A stretch of 34,829 nt of DNA from IMG/VR virus record IMGVR_UViG_3300049043_000114, positions 1 through 34,829 of that record. One strand, written 5' to 3'. Under the pieces are notes generated by a model, which searched no databases, was not told where the DNA came from, and was given only the letters and a program-made list of their open reading frames with translations. The stretch is from a virus. Every line of letters begins with the position of its first letter. Position 1 is the stretch's first letter. A program made the position numbers and the translations under genes. Of the stretch, positions 1-9,015 are shown in pieces.

Positions 1-1120
1 AACCTATCGGGTGAGAGTGGGCCCTGGCACGGCGCCGGCATGGTGCAGTCTCATGGACTGCCGCAGCGCAGCCCCTGTCAGCGCCCCTGGCGCCGATTCA
101 AGAAGTCCATGCCTCCACGCCCTTCCAGGTCCTCATCCAGGCTGTTGGCGACGACTGTGCCACAACAGTTCTCAGCGAAATTGCCCTCAGCGAGTGTGCG
201 AGCTGTCTCGGCGGCCTTGGCGTTGCTGCTCCTCCTCTGCTGCAGCACCTTTGTCAGCTGGACTACATCATTCCGCTCGCTGGAAGGAGCGCACTGGAAT
301 CCTCACCTGGTCGCCTTGCGGATTATTGCGGTCCTGGCGCTCGGCTGTTCCTGCGCCGCAATGTCAGCGGTGCTGGCTGCGCACTGGCCCCATCCGCGTT
401 TCTTCCACGTCACTGGGCGAGACCGCCGCCGACCACCTGGAAGCCTGTCCTCTCCGCCGGTGCAGGCTCCCTTGCGCAGGGCCGGGCCTCTGCCTGCTCC
501 TGGCCGCCGGCCTCAGGGCACTCCCTGCGCTCCTGTCTCTTGCTCCCCCTCCTCCGCTGGTGGCGGCGGGGGGTGGTTCCCGAGCCGATGGCCTCGGCCC
601 CCCGGGCCCGGCCCGCGCACGCGAGGTAGGGCAGGCCGGGGCAGGGGGCCCTGCGCCCGGAGGGATCGACGGCCAGGACGCGGCGAGCAGGGCGCTCCAG
701 TCGGCCAGCACTGTGCCGCTTCGTCGTGCTGAGGGTGGTGAGCCGGCGGTTCACCACATCGGCGATGCAGCTGGGCACGTCGGACGCAGCGGTCTGTGTA
801 CCTTCTTGCTGGTGCTGGCTGCCCCCACGTGATGTCCTCTTCGCTGGAGGCCGCGGTGGGCAGGCTGCGCCTGGCGGACGCGCGGCCCCACGCCCAGCCC
901 TGGCGAGGAGGGCCTGTCCGTGTTCGTCCTGCTAACCTGGGCCCGTGCTTCACCCCGGCTCTAGTGGGATCGGCTCCTGGAAAAAGTCCAGCGTCACCGA
1001 CCGGCAGGGGCCTCGACGATGGTCCGGTCCGGGCATGCGCTTGGAATTGTGTTGCCTGGTCATTCAATGAATGGGGCGCGCGCCCGTCTGTCTGGGCATG
1101 GAGCAGCGGCTGCTGCGTGA
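1..1120. other. Insert A: GC-rich segment of unknown origin
   Basis: This segment lies left of the first adapter junction and is unrelated in content to the phage insert. It is very GC-rich, with proline/arginine-rich open frames on both strands that resemble shadows of skewed composition. I recognise no protein family, RNA gene or mobile element. Indels probably break any real gene here, because plausible stretches switch frame every 100-200 bases. It may be actinobacterial or other high-GC DNA, which is only an inference from composition. Confidence 0.5.
78..300 (-). CDS. Unidentified partial reading frame in insert A
   Basis: Read on the minus strand, this stretch gives about 70 residues of well-mixed, hydrophilic composition. 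It runs from around ERNDVVQLTKVLQ through AETARTLAEGNFAENCC to GGMDFLNRRQGR and a TGA at 80-78. It looks more protein-like than any other frame in insert A. The upstream part shifts frame near 300-310, so the N-terminus is not defined. I recognise no family and propose no function. It could still be a chance open frame in GC-rich DNA. Confidence 0.25.
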
Positions 1121-1168
1121 GCAATACTGAATGGAACGAAGTACATTGACAAACAGTTACGTATTGCT
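1121..1168. other. Nanopore adapter junction between inserts A and B
   Basis: Positions 1121-1147 read GCAATACTGAATGGAACGAA followed by GTACATT. This matches, with a few indels, the reverse complement of the Oxford Nanopore ligation Y-adapter (GCAATACGTAACTGAACGAA then GTACATT). After six bases, 1154-1168 read CAGTTACGTATTGCT, the exact 3' end of the adapter top strand. This head-to-head arrangement is what arises when the end adapter of one molecule and the start adapter of the next stay in one read. It is technical sequence, not biology. The adapter sequence is recalled from general knowledge. Confidence 0.95.
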
Positions 1169-1445
1169 TTGATGTCTCACTTGGAGTTGTCTTGAATTAT
1201 CGGGGATCATTATGATGCAACGCAGAGTGCGCTGTTCCGAACACTAGTAATGATGCGGCATTCACGGTAGTGGAGATATCCTTTTACGTAATAGCACCTC
1301 CGGAGGGATGATTTTCGGCATTCAGAGTGCCATTTGGCACGTACCACTGCACATTCCCGCACAGTAGGGGATGTTGGCAAGGTCGGAGAAAAAAAACGCC
1401 GGCATTGGTATCTCGGCGAAATCGATTAGGATGTCACGCTGGAAT

Positions 1446-2476
1446 CTAAGCAACGGCAGACGAAGGACACGCCAGGTTGTCTCCTCTCGCGGAGATGGAG
1501 TTTTTTGCGAATACGGGCGCGATATACTTCAACGCTTTCGAAGGAGACACACAGAAAGTCGGCGATCTCTTTCGTATCGAGATTGAGTTTGAGAAGAGAG
1601 CAAATTTTGAGTTCGGTGGAGAAAGACTCCAAACTCGGCACTAAGCTTAGCAATAAACTCTTGATGAAAGTCCGAAAGCTGTTTCGTTACCCCTTCCATT
1701 TGCTCGCCCCCTCGCACATGCTCATCAATAACCCGTAACAGGTCACGTGACACAGTTTGAATTTCATGATGTGTCGAACGTGTGGCGCTAAGCAAACGTT
1801 GCTTGAGAGCCGATATGACTTCATTCTTTCGAGCTAACGCAAAGAGCTGACGCGTTAAGTTCTTTGGCTCTTGGAATCGAGTCGCAGCCGATACTGCTCG
1901 CTCCGCCGCCGCAGCAATCTCTCTGTCGCGCTGAGCTTGGGCAATGTCCACACGTAGTCGAGGGTCTGCACCTGCTTGGAAGCTATCCTGCGACCATGCA
2001 CCGAACGCTCCTGCTGGGCGCGACGTGCGTGGTTCTGAGCTTTTTTTAGGTCGTGTGCACGTTCATAGTGTCGGGGAGAGAAGGTCGTCGTGACCCTGCG
2101 ACTGCAGTAAATGCAACTGATGTTCCTGGCTAAGGCGCAGCGCGGCGCTTAGGGCGCGCACATATTCGGCTTCATGCTTTTTGCCGTGAAGGCTTGCGTG
2201 TGCGTTAAACTGACGAAGGGAGTTTCAGCTTTAATGGATGCGCTGGTTGTCGCGTACGATCACTGTAGCTTATTCCTTGACGAAGTAAGTCGGTTGCAGT
2301 TCTTTTGTTTCTGAAGTCCCGACTCCATCTCGGCGCTCAGACCGGAAACATCGGGCAACGTTGAGATTGTCCTGCACCTCCAAAAAAATCGTCCGTGATT
2401 GCAAACAGTGATCGATCGCTACGCTGTGACGATGTTCTCTGACGATGCAGCTCGGCTAACAGTGAATGAACCTCGA
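1446..2476 (-). CDS. TPR / LuxR-type HTH regulator, 5'-truncated and frame-broken
   Basis: Stitched over several indels, the minus strand encodes the C-terminal part of a cytoplasmic regulator. Order: TPR-like helices (ELHRQ, SVAIDHCLQSRTIFLEVQD, about 2470-2320; SLHGKKHEAEYVRALSAAL, 2195-2130; RHYERAHDLKKAQNHARRA, about 2075-2015), a charged coiled coil (AQAQRDREIAAAAERA), then a conserved tail with FHQEFIAKLSAEF. It ends in a LuxR/GerE helix-turn-helix (TELKICSLLKLNLDTKEIAD, SVEVYRARIRKKLHL) with a stop at 1448-1446. This TPR-coil-LuxR layout is typical of Bacteroidota and relatives, where such proteins are transcription regulators; the signal is unknown. The 5' end is cut off by the adapter at 2477. 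The rest of the insert, 1169-1445, shows no gene I can support. Confidence 0.75.
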
Positions 2477-2514
2477 GCAATACGTAACTGAACGAAAAAC
2501 AGTTACGTATTGCT
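2477..2514. other. Nanopore adapter junction between inserts B and C
   Basis: Positions 2477-2495 read GCAATACGTAACTGAACGA, an exact match to the bottom strand of the ligation adapter. A short A-run follows, then 2500-2514 read CAGTTACGTATTGCT, the exact 3' end of the top strand. The two halves form a near-perfect inverted repeat that would otherwise be easy to misread as a terminator or recombination site. Base composition and gene content change completely across it, from moderate-GC Bacteroidota-like DNA to GC-rich phage DNA. Confidence 0.97.
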
Positions 2515-2829
2515 CCAGCCTTTCCCCCCACGGCGAGAGCCGGGGAGGAAGTCGTGAGACGGCACTGTAGCGCCCTGTGAGGGCCGTGTGGCGGAGTCGA
2601 CGAGCTTCTGGTCAACTCGAGCGCCGGCGTGCCGTCTGGATCGATCCTGTGCGGAGTTTCGCCTGGCGTCGAGGGTCTCGCACATTCCCGCAGGTCAGAG
2701 CCTCATAGCCGTTTTACCGCTAGAGTTGGGGCGTGACTTGCTCCTGGTGCTCAAGCTCTTCGCCCCTCCTCCGTCGTGGTGACGCTCGCTACTGCTCGAG
2801 CCGCTGCCGGTTGGCTGCGCATCGCTCCC
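2515..2829. other. Left end of the phage insert, no gene assigned
   Basis: This stretch is the first phage sequence after the adapter. Short open frames exist on both strands, but none has a recognisable motif or a good ribosome-binding site. If the virion genome is linear with cohesive ends, the packaging site would be expected in this interval or beyond the right end, because terminase genes follow and an HNH gene closes the other end. I could not identify a specific cos motif. Confidence 0.35.
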
Positions 2830-3293
2830 ATGCCGCGCAGCCGAACTGCGCAGCCGTCCTAGGTGGGTCAGGTACGACGCCAACAAGCGCCCATTGACTG
2901 TCGACGACGCACCGGCGTCATCGACCAACCCTTCGACGTGGACCGACTTCGGTGTTGCAGCGGCGGCGGCCGTCGGTGTCGGGTTGGGGTTTGTTCTTAA
3001 CGGCGACGGCATCGCGTGCGTCGATCTCGATCATTGCTCTCGATGGTCGTGGCCGGCTCACACCGTGGGCCGCTGAGCTGCTGGCCGGCTGTCCCGACAC
3101 CTACGTCGAGACGTCTCCGTCGGGCCAAGGTCTCCATGTGTGGGGATTCGGAACGGTCGTGAAGGGTCGCAAGTCGGGCAACGTCGAGGTGTACGGCACG
3201 AGCCGCTATCTCACTGTCACCGCCAGGCGGTGGCGTCACTGCTCGACGACGTTCGCCGATCTTGATGAGTGGATCGGGTCGCTGCCGCTCTAG
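2830..3293 (+). CDS. PrimPol-type N-terminal domain protein
   Basis: Stitched over two indels (near 2860 and 3035), this gives about 150 residues: AELRSRPRWVRYDANKRPL, then STNPSTWTDF, GLGFVLNGDGIACVDLDHC, DTYVETSPSGQGLHVWG and GNVEVYGTSRYLTVTARRW, ending DEWIGSLPL. The order W-x-KRP, STxPxTW, the DxDxC acidic pair, SPSGxGLH and the R-(Y/F)-(L/F)-T-(V/L)-T motif matches the N-terminal domain of phage bifunctional primase-polymerases. The family makes primers or short DNA. Here only this domain is present, without a helicase, and it sits next to terminase rather than in the replication arm. The ATG at 2830 is the nearest plausible start but is out of frame, so the start is uncertain. Confidence 0.7.
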
Positions 3294-3301
3294 GAGCACT
3301 C

Positions 3302-3609
3302 ATGGCCGCTCAGGGTCCGAACGAGAAGGCGGTGCGGGCGACGTTGCGGCAGCTCGAAGTGAGCGTCGTTGACGAGCGCGTTGGGTCGGCTGGCGGTGAC
3401 GTTGGCGAAGGCTCTTGATGCTGATGCGGGGATGGCGACAGGCGGCCATCTCTCGTGAACTACGGGCAACGCTGTCTGAACTGGAGGGCCGCTATGGCGG
3501 CACCGATGACGACGAGCTCACACGTCTCCTCGCCGATCTTGTCCTCCCCGGTGGTCGACGCCAAGAACGGACCGCCCCACGCTCGGTGGGAAGTCGCGCA
3601 GATTGCTGA
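3302..3609 (+). CDS. Terminase small subunit-like protein
   Basis: ATG at 3302 follows an AGGAG with 5-base spacing. After repairing two indels (about 3395 and 3430) the protein reads as a helical N-terminal region, then LAVTLAKALDAD, SRELRATLSELEGRYG and DDDELTRLLADL. Small helical proteins ending in a TxxELxRLLAxL-like segment directly upstream of the large terminase are common in actinobacteriophages and act as terminase small subunits that recognise packaging DNA. Identification rests on that pattern and on position, since the family diverges fast. The last part overlaps the large-subunit start, so the true stop may be earlier than 3609. Confidence 0.6.
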
Positions 3610-4973
3610 GGTCCTTGGCACACCGTTGATGCCGTGGCAGCGCCACGTCGTCGACATCGCCTACGAGATCAACCCTGACACGGGTCGTCTGGTGTACCGG
3701 GAGGTGCGACCTGAACTGGTCTCCTCGCCAGTCGGGCAAGACGACGTTGATGCTGGCGGTGATGACTCATCGCTGTCTGGTGATGGGTGACCGTCAGCGA
3801 GTGTTCTACACCGCGGAGACCGGCAAGGATCGCGCGCCTCAAGTGGGAGGACGAGCACGTCCCGGTGTTGGAGCGGTCCCCGTTCGGGTCGCTCATCAGT
3901 GTTCGGCGCACGAACGGGTCGGAGGCGATCCGTTGGCAGAACGGGTCGTTGTGGTCGCTGCTGGCGACGACGGAGTCTGCCGGTCACGGCGCGCAGGCCG
4001 ACACGGGTGTGCTCGACGAGGCGTTCGCCTATGTCGACGATCGCCTGGAGCAGGCGATGAAACCGGCGATGGTGGCACGTCCGCAGCCGCAGTTGTGGAT
4101 CGTGTCGACGGCCGGCACCGAGGATTCGTTGTATCTGAACGAGAAGATCGACGACGGTCGGATGCGTGCTGCGGCCGAGCAGACGTCGTCGGTCGCCTAT
4201 TTCGAGTGGTCTGCCCCCGAGGACGCTGATCCGGGCGCCGAGGACACCTGGTTCGGTTGTATGCCGGCGCTGGGTCTGACGGTGCCGGTGGATGCGATCC
4301 GGTCGGACTTCGAGTCGATGCGTGAGCCGGAGTTCCCGGAGGGCGTATCTGAATCAACGCCAGGACAGAGCGGCGGCGGCTCCGTGGCAGGTCATCGCCG
4401 AGGAGCCGTGGCGTGAGTGCGCCGATCCTCGATCGCAGATCGCCGATCGTCCGACGATTGCTCTCGATGTGACGCCGTCTCGGGCGATGACGTCGCTGGC
4501 CGCTGCTGGTCGTCGTGACGATGGCCGGCCGCACGTTCGAGGTGATCGGCAACCGTCCTGGCACCTCATGGGTTCTTGATTGGTTTGCCGCCGAGGATCG
4601 TGTCGCCCGCTACCGGTCGGTGGTGATCGACCCGGTGTCGGGTGCGAACAGTCTGGTGCCCGAGTTGCGGGCGATGGGCCTCAAGATCATCGAGGTCGGT
4701 GCCCGTCAGGTTGTTGCCGGCTGCGGCAACTTCTACGACATGGCCACCACCGGCCGACTTCGTCATCTCGACCAGGTGCCGCTGAACGCTGCGGTGGCGG
4801 GGGCGAAGAAACGCAATCTCGGCGACGCGTGGGCGTGGCATCGACGTGACACCAGCGTCGACGTGTCCCCTCTGGTCGCCGCCACCCTTGCCCTCCAGGC
4901 GCACGTCGCGCCGGAGCTGCGGCCTGCTGGCGCACCGCAGATCGTCGACCCTTGGAGCATGACCGATGCGTGA
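3494..4973 (+). CDS. terL: Terminase large subunit
   Basis: This is the packaging motor ATPase and nuclease. ATG at 3494 has GGAGGG with 5-base spacing. The stitched protein (about 490 residues) shows EVLGTPLMPWQRHVVDIAYE, a Walker A-like RQSGKTT at about 3729-3749, and a Walker B TGVLDEAF near 4007-4030. WIVSTAGTEDS follows, the coupling-motif region after Walker B. The C-terminal nuclease half includes TIALDVTPS (first acidic residue) and SVVIDPVSGANSLVPEL. Indels lie near 3715, 3830, 4340 and 4505. The stop overlaps the next ATG. The family translocates DNA into proheads and cuts concatemers; whether packaging is cos or headful is inferred only from the HNH gene at the far end. Confidence 0.93.
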
Positions 4974-5106
4974 TGTCGTCACCACCGTGGTCGAAGTCGC
5001 CGGTCTGGCCGCCATCGTGGTCGGCGTCGGCCTGTTGAGTGTCCCTGCTGCTGTGATCGTCGCTGGTGTCCTGGCGGTCGCCATCTCCTATCTGGTGGCC
5101 CGATGA
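4966..5106 (+). CDS. Small single-pass membrane protein
   Basis: A 46-residue protein starting MRDVVTTVVEVAGLAAIVVG. Residues about 10-42 are almost entirely hydrophobic, enough for one long or two short membrane segments, ending SYLVAR. Its ATG lies inside the terL stop and its TGA overlaps the portal ATG, so it is translationally coupled between two head genes. Tiny membrane ORFs between terminase and portal occur in some actinophages, without a known role. It is short but its frame is clean. Confidence 0.7.
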   Translation: MRDVVTTVVEVAGLAAIVVGVGLLSVPAAVIVAGVLAVAISYLVAR

Positions 5107-6270
5107 GTCTGTTCGCCAAGCGTGCGTTGACCCCTGATCCTGTTCGGACGTCGGTGTGGTTGCCGTCGACGAACTGGTCGGGTGAATCGATCAACGAGTC
5201 GACCGCCCTCGAGGTCACTGCTCTGATGGCGTGTGTGTCGTTGATCGCCGATTCGGTGGCGTCGCTGCCGATCCGGGCTATCCGGCATGTCGGGGATCGC
5301 ACCGAGAGGCTGAGGTTCCCCGAATGGCTCGACAACAGCGGTGAGCACACGCTGTACGAGCTGATCCACATGGTGGTGACGTCGCTGGCGTTGCACGGCA
5401 ACGCCTACCTCTACATCGACCGTGATTCGGCCAAGACGCTGCCGAAGTCGTTGACTCCTCTGCACCCGACCAACGTGCAGGTCAACGTCGTCAACCGCAC
5501 CAGGTACTACACGGTGAACGGTTTGGTGGTGCCGGCCGACAACATGATCCATCTGCGTTGGTGGACTCCTCCGCAGTCGCCGGTCGGTCTGTCACCGATC
5601 GAGATGCAACGCAACACGATCGGCCTTGCTCTCGCCCAGGCGCGCTTCCTCGACCAGTGGTATTCGGAGGGTGCGACGCCGTCGTCGGTCCTCGAGGTCG
5701 AGGGCGACATGACCGCCGAGCAGGCGAAGGTGTTGCAGTCGACGTGGGAGACGTCGCATCGGCGCCGTCGTCGTCCGGCGGTGCTGACCAACGGCATGAA
5801 GTGGAAGCCGATCACGTCATCGGCCCAGGACATGGAGTTGGCCGAGTCCCGTGAGCAGACGATCAACGACATCGCCCGCATCTTCCGGGTTCCGAACTAC
5901 ATGATCGGCGCCCGAGGCGACTCGCAGACCTACCAGAACAACGAGATCAGCCGGTATGCACTTCGTGACCTACACGCTGCTGCCATGGCTGGTGCGCATC
6001 GAACGGGCCCTGTCGACGTTGATGCCCGCTCCGCACGAGTTGAAGTTCGATACGGCGGCGTTCCTGCGAGCCGACACGATCAACCGCTATCGGGCTCATC
6101 AGATCGGCATCATGTCGGGGTTCATCACTCCGAACGAGGCTCGTGCCGTCGAGGGTCTGGAGCCGTATGTCGGCGGGGACGAGTTCGTGATGGCGCTGCC
6201 TGGTTCGCCGATGGCCGGTCCCGGTGTTGATCCGGCGCCAGTCGGCGTCGACGCCAACCCTCCGGTCTGA
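5103..6270 (+). CDS. Portal protein (HK97 family)
   Basis: About 389 residues starting MSLFAKRAL, the ATG overlapping the preceding TGA. The HK97 portal signature is clear: ALEVTALMACVSLIADSVAS, LHGNAYLYIDRD, then HLRWWTPPQSPVGLSPIEMQ, a QARFLDQWYSEGATPSSVLE segment, and the conserved AESREQTINDIARIFRVPNY with the helical stem and lid after it. One indel near 5955 shifts into the frame carrying HFVTYTLLPWLVRIERAL and ending VDANPPV. The portal dodecamer sits at one capsid vertex and is the DNA channel for terminase. Length is usual for the family. Confidence 0.93.
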
Positions 6271-6589
6271 TGCCGGTCCCACCCGCAGGCCGCTCAAGAC
6301 GAAGCGGAACGTGGCCTGACTTGGCGTCGCGAGTTCGGACGTGGCGGAACGGCCGTTGGAATCGCTCGTGCTCGAGACATCTCGAACGGTGTCGATCTCC
6401 CCGAGTCGACGCTGCGGCGGATGCGGTCCTACTTCGCACGCCACGAAGTCGACAAGCAGGGCACCGGCTGGTCGCCCGACGAGGACGGCTACCCGTCGAA
6501 CGGTCGCATCGCCTGGTCCCTGTGGGGAGGTGATCCGGCCCGAACGTGGGTGGAACGCATCCTCGATGAGACGCAGAGGACACACGTGA
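6270..6589 (+). CDS. Head-region protein with RxHEVDK...GYPSxGRIAWxLWGG motif
   Basis: The ATG at 6270 overlaps the portal TGA. One early indel (about 6285) leads into about 100 residues: DEAERGLTWRREFGRGGTA, ARDISNG, LRRMRSYFARHEVDKQG, then GYPSNGRIAWSLWGGDPART. This block is a recurrent phage motif found next to portal or head-protease genes, alone or fused to them. Its biochemical role is not known to me. The conserved tryptophans and the basic helix suggest nucleic-acid or protein binding, which is inference. The stop may be the TGA at 6587 after another indel, overlapping the next GTG. Confidence 0.6.
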
Positions 6590-6918
6590 CCGACGAATCC
6601 CGAGGAATCGACGACGGAATCTACCCGTTCTCCCGATTCAGCGTGATCTCTACGACAAGTTCGAGTCGGTCGTCGAGACCTTCGGGATGTTCGACCAGGG
6701 AACCGGAGCGCAGGGCGCCCACTACATGGCCGACAACCCGTTCGCAGCCGAAGGGCTCGCCTGTTCCAACTGTGCGTTCTACGACGGCCCGAGAGCCTGC
6801 GAGATCGTCGCCGGGGACATCGACCCGGAGGCTGTCTGCAAGTTCTGGATCATTCCTGAGACGTTGCTCACCGGCGAGGCGCAGGGGCCTGCCACTGAAC
6901 CCATGGGAGAACCCATGA
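6586..6918 (+). CDS. Cysteine-cluster head-associated protein
   Basis: A GTG at 6586 begins TDESRGIDDGIYPF. After an indel near 6642 the frame reads DLYDKFESVVETFGMFDQG, GAQGAHYMADNPF, CSNCAFYDGPRACEIVAGDI and EAVCKFWIIPETLL. Four cysteines in the order CxxC, C, C suggest bound zinc or an iron-sulfur cluster. Similar small cysteine-cluster proteins occur just upstream of prohead proteases in other phages. In this sequence no stop separates it from the protease frame, so it could be fused. I prefer two coupled genes, because neighbouring junctions use ATGA overlaps and a TGA at 6916 overlaps the protease ATG in a shifted frame. Confidence 0.55.
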   Translation: MTDESRGIDDGIYPFSRFSVISTTSSSRSSRPSGCSTREPERRAPTTWPTTRSQPKGSPVPTVRSTTAREPARSSPGTSTRRLSASSGSFLRRCSPARRRGLPLNPWENP

Positions 6919-7568
6919 CCGACACCCCTGTCCGCTACGCCGTGCTCGGCGCTGAACAGCGTCGCATCAACGGCCGTGACGTCGAGTTCCGCACCGTCGA
7001 GGTCGGTCCGCTCGAGTTGCGCACCGACGGTGAAGGCGACGGCATGACGTTCCGTGGCTATGCCGCCGTGTTCAACTCGCCGTCGGAGCCGCTGCCATTC
7101 GTCGAGTCGATCGCTCCAGGGGCGTTCCGTCGCTCGCTCAACAGCGGCCGCGAGGTGCGAGCGTTCGTGAACCACGACACCGGCCAGGTGCTGGCCACGA
7201 CCCGCAACGACACGCTGCGGCTCATCGAGGACAGCCGTGGTCTGCTCGTGGAGGCGGATCTGCCCGACACCACCGCCGGTCGTGACCTCGCCGAACTGGT
7301 CCGCACCGGAACGGTTCACTCCATGTCGTTCGGGTTCTCCGTGCCCCGTGGCGGAGATGCCTGGTCCGAGGATCGCACCAGCCGTGAGCTGCGTGAAGTG
7401 ATCCTGCACGAAGTGTCGGTGGTGACCGGCTTCCCCGCCTACCCCGCCACCGAAGGTGCCACCGTGCGCACCGTCGAGAACGACGTCGACGAGACCCCAG
7501 CCGAGGCGCCCATCGGGCCGCCCGTGGCGTTGCGTCGACGCATCCTCGAGCTCAACGCCAAGCGCTGA
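6915..7568 (+). CDS. Prohead maturation protease (HK97 type, U35)
   Basis: A 217-residue protein starting MTDTPVRYAVLGAEQRRING, with a GGAGA about 5 bases upstream of the ATG. The HK97-type serine protease fold is indicated by TFRGYAAVFNSPSEP, GAFRRSL, the histidine in FVNHDTG (about H87) and the serine in HSMSFGFSVP (about S138). These correspond to the family's catalytic His and Ser, followed by LHEVSVVTGFPAYP. It cleaves scaffold and the capsid N-terminal delta domain during head maturation and sits directly upstream of the capsid gene, as usual. No indel is apparent. Confidence 0.92.
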   Translation: MTDTPVRYAVLGAEQRRINGRDVEFRTVEVGPLELRTDGEGDGMTFRGYAAVFNSPSEPLPFVESIAPGAFRRSLNSGREVRAFVNHDTGQVLATTRNDTLRLIEDSRGLLVEADLPDTTAGRDLAELVRTGTVHSMSFGFSVPRGGDAWSEDRTSRELREVILHEVSVVTGFPAYPATEGATVRTVENDVDETPAEAPIGPPVALRRRILELNAKR

Positions 7569-7672
7569 GCCGAACCCCGCAGCCCGGAACCGAGGCCCGG
7601 AGCACCTTCGTGTGTCACCACCCGCCGGTCACCACCTGCATCCCATAACCCCCAACCTCTTAGGAGACTGCC

Positions 7673-8884
7673 ATGAGCGATGAGCTCATCGAGCGGCTCA
7701 CCGAGCAGCGCGCCCGTGCGTGGGAGCAGGCCAAGGGCCTCCTCGACGCGGCCGCTTCGGAGAACCGCGACCTGACCGGCGAGGAGTCCGAGCAGTTCGA
7801 GCGGATCAACGCCGACATCGACGCGATGGATCACCGTCGCAAGTCCATCCTGGACGCCGAGGCCCGTGAGCGGGCCATCGACGAGTCCCGTGCCGCCCTC
7901 GGGTTGCCGGCCGACTTCACCAGCCGCACCGCCCCGGTGCAGGCCGAGAAGTCCGACGCCGACATCATCCGTGAGATCGCACTGGGTGAGCGTCGCAGCT
8001 ACTCGTTCGAGCAGCGCGGGACGTCCTCAAGTCGTCGACCGGTGCCCCGGTCCCGACGTCGTTCTACGACCGTCTGGTCGAGCACCTCGTGGTGCAGGGC
8101 CCGATGCTCGACGGCAACGTCGTCACCATCCTGACCACCAACTCCGGTGAGAACCTCCAGATCCCCCGCACCTCGACCTACTCCGCCCCGGCGGTCACGG
8201 CCGAAGGCACGGCGATCTCCGAGTCCGATCCGACGTTCGGTGCGTTCGTCACCCTCGGTGCGTTCAAGTACGCCGCCACGTTCCAGCTGAGCCGTGAGGT
8301 CGTCGAGGACAGCGGGATCAACCTGCTCGACTTCGTCGCCCGTCAGGCGTCGATCGGCATGGGCACCGCGGTCAACGCCGGCCTCACCGTCGGCACCGGC
8401 ACCGTGCAGCCCACCGGCATCGTCACCGCTGCGTCGTCGGCGGTCACCGGCGGCACCGGCGTGTCCGGCGCCCCGTCGGCCGACAACCTCATCGACCTCG
8501 TCTACACCTGCCCGGCTCCGTACCGGCGCCGGGGTGCGTCGTGGCAGATGCGAGGCTCGACGCTGGCTGCGGTCCGGAAGTTGAAGGACACCACCAACCA
8601 GTACCTGTGGGCCCCTGGCCTTCAGCCCGGACAGCCGGACACCCTGCTCGGCTATCCGGTGTACGAGAACCCGGACATCGTCGCCACGGCGACCGGTGCC
8701 CGCTCGGTCATCTTCGGTGACATGAGCTCGTACTACGTCCGTCAGGTGCGAGGCATCGACTTCGCTCGTGACGACTCGGTCGGGTTCGTCAACGACCTCA
8801 TCACGTTCCGGATCACCTGGCGTGGGGACGGCAACCTGCCCGAGCGCCAACGGCGTCTGGTACTTCAAGGGTGGCGCGTCCTGA
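7673..8884 (+). CDS. Major capsid protein (HK97 fold)
   Basis: About 403 residues, ATG preceded by TAGGAGA. Residues 1-110 form a charged coiled-coil-like delta domain (ELIERLTEQRARAWEQAKGL, EFERINADIDAMDHRRK), expected to be removed by the protease. The mature part contains PVPTSFYDRLVEHLV, NLQIPRTSTYSAPAVTAEGT, FQLSREVVEDSGINLLDFVA, RGASWQMRGSTLAAVRKLKD and LLGYPVYENP, all typical HK97-fold capsid landmarks. Indels lie near 8019 and 8846. The true C-terminus reads ANGVWYFKGGAS with TGA at 8882. A strong hairpin follows. Confidence 0.93.
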
Positions 8885-8912
8885 TCGGACGCATCACCTG
8901 ACACGGGCTTCG

Positions 8913-8959
8913 TCTGGTTGGTGGTCGCCCCTTGCCCGTGGGGCGGCCGGCCGACCAGA
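8913..8959 (+). terminator. Hairpin after the capsid gene
   Basis: A 19-base left arm starting TCTGGTTGGTGG pairs imperfectly with a right arm ending CCGACCAGA around the loop TTGCCCGT. The inner CGCCCC/GGGGCG and outer TCTGGT/ACCAGA parts are perfect. There is no T-run, as is common for terminators in high-GC bacteria. Position just after the capsid stop suggests a partial terminator or mRNA 3'-stabilising element that sets capsid abundance apart from downstream genes. Confidence 0.6.
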
Positions 8960-9015
8960 CAGTCACACGGGTCACCGGCGAGGAGCACACATGGGCAAGA
9001 AAAGAGGCGACGGTC

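Noticed and set aside
1-20. Start of window (AACCTATCGGGT) as a degraded adapter end
   Set aside because: Only a loose resemblance to ACGTATTGCT; too short and mismatched to claim.
2477-2514. Natural palindromic terminator or att site
   Set aside because: The arms equal the sequencing adapter exactly, which explains the symmetry.
7999-8988. A 329-residue minus-strand open frame
   Set aside because: Antisense to the capsid gene, without a ribosome-binding site or recognisable motif.
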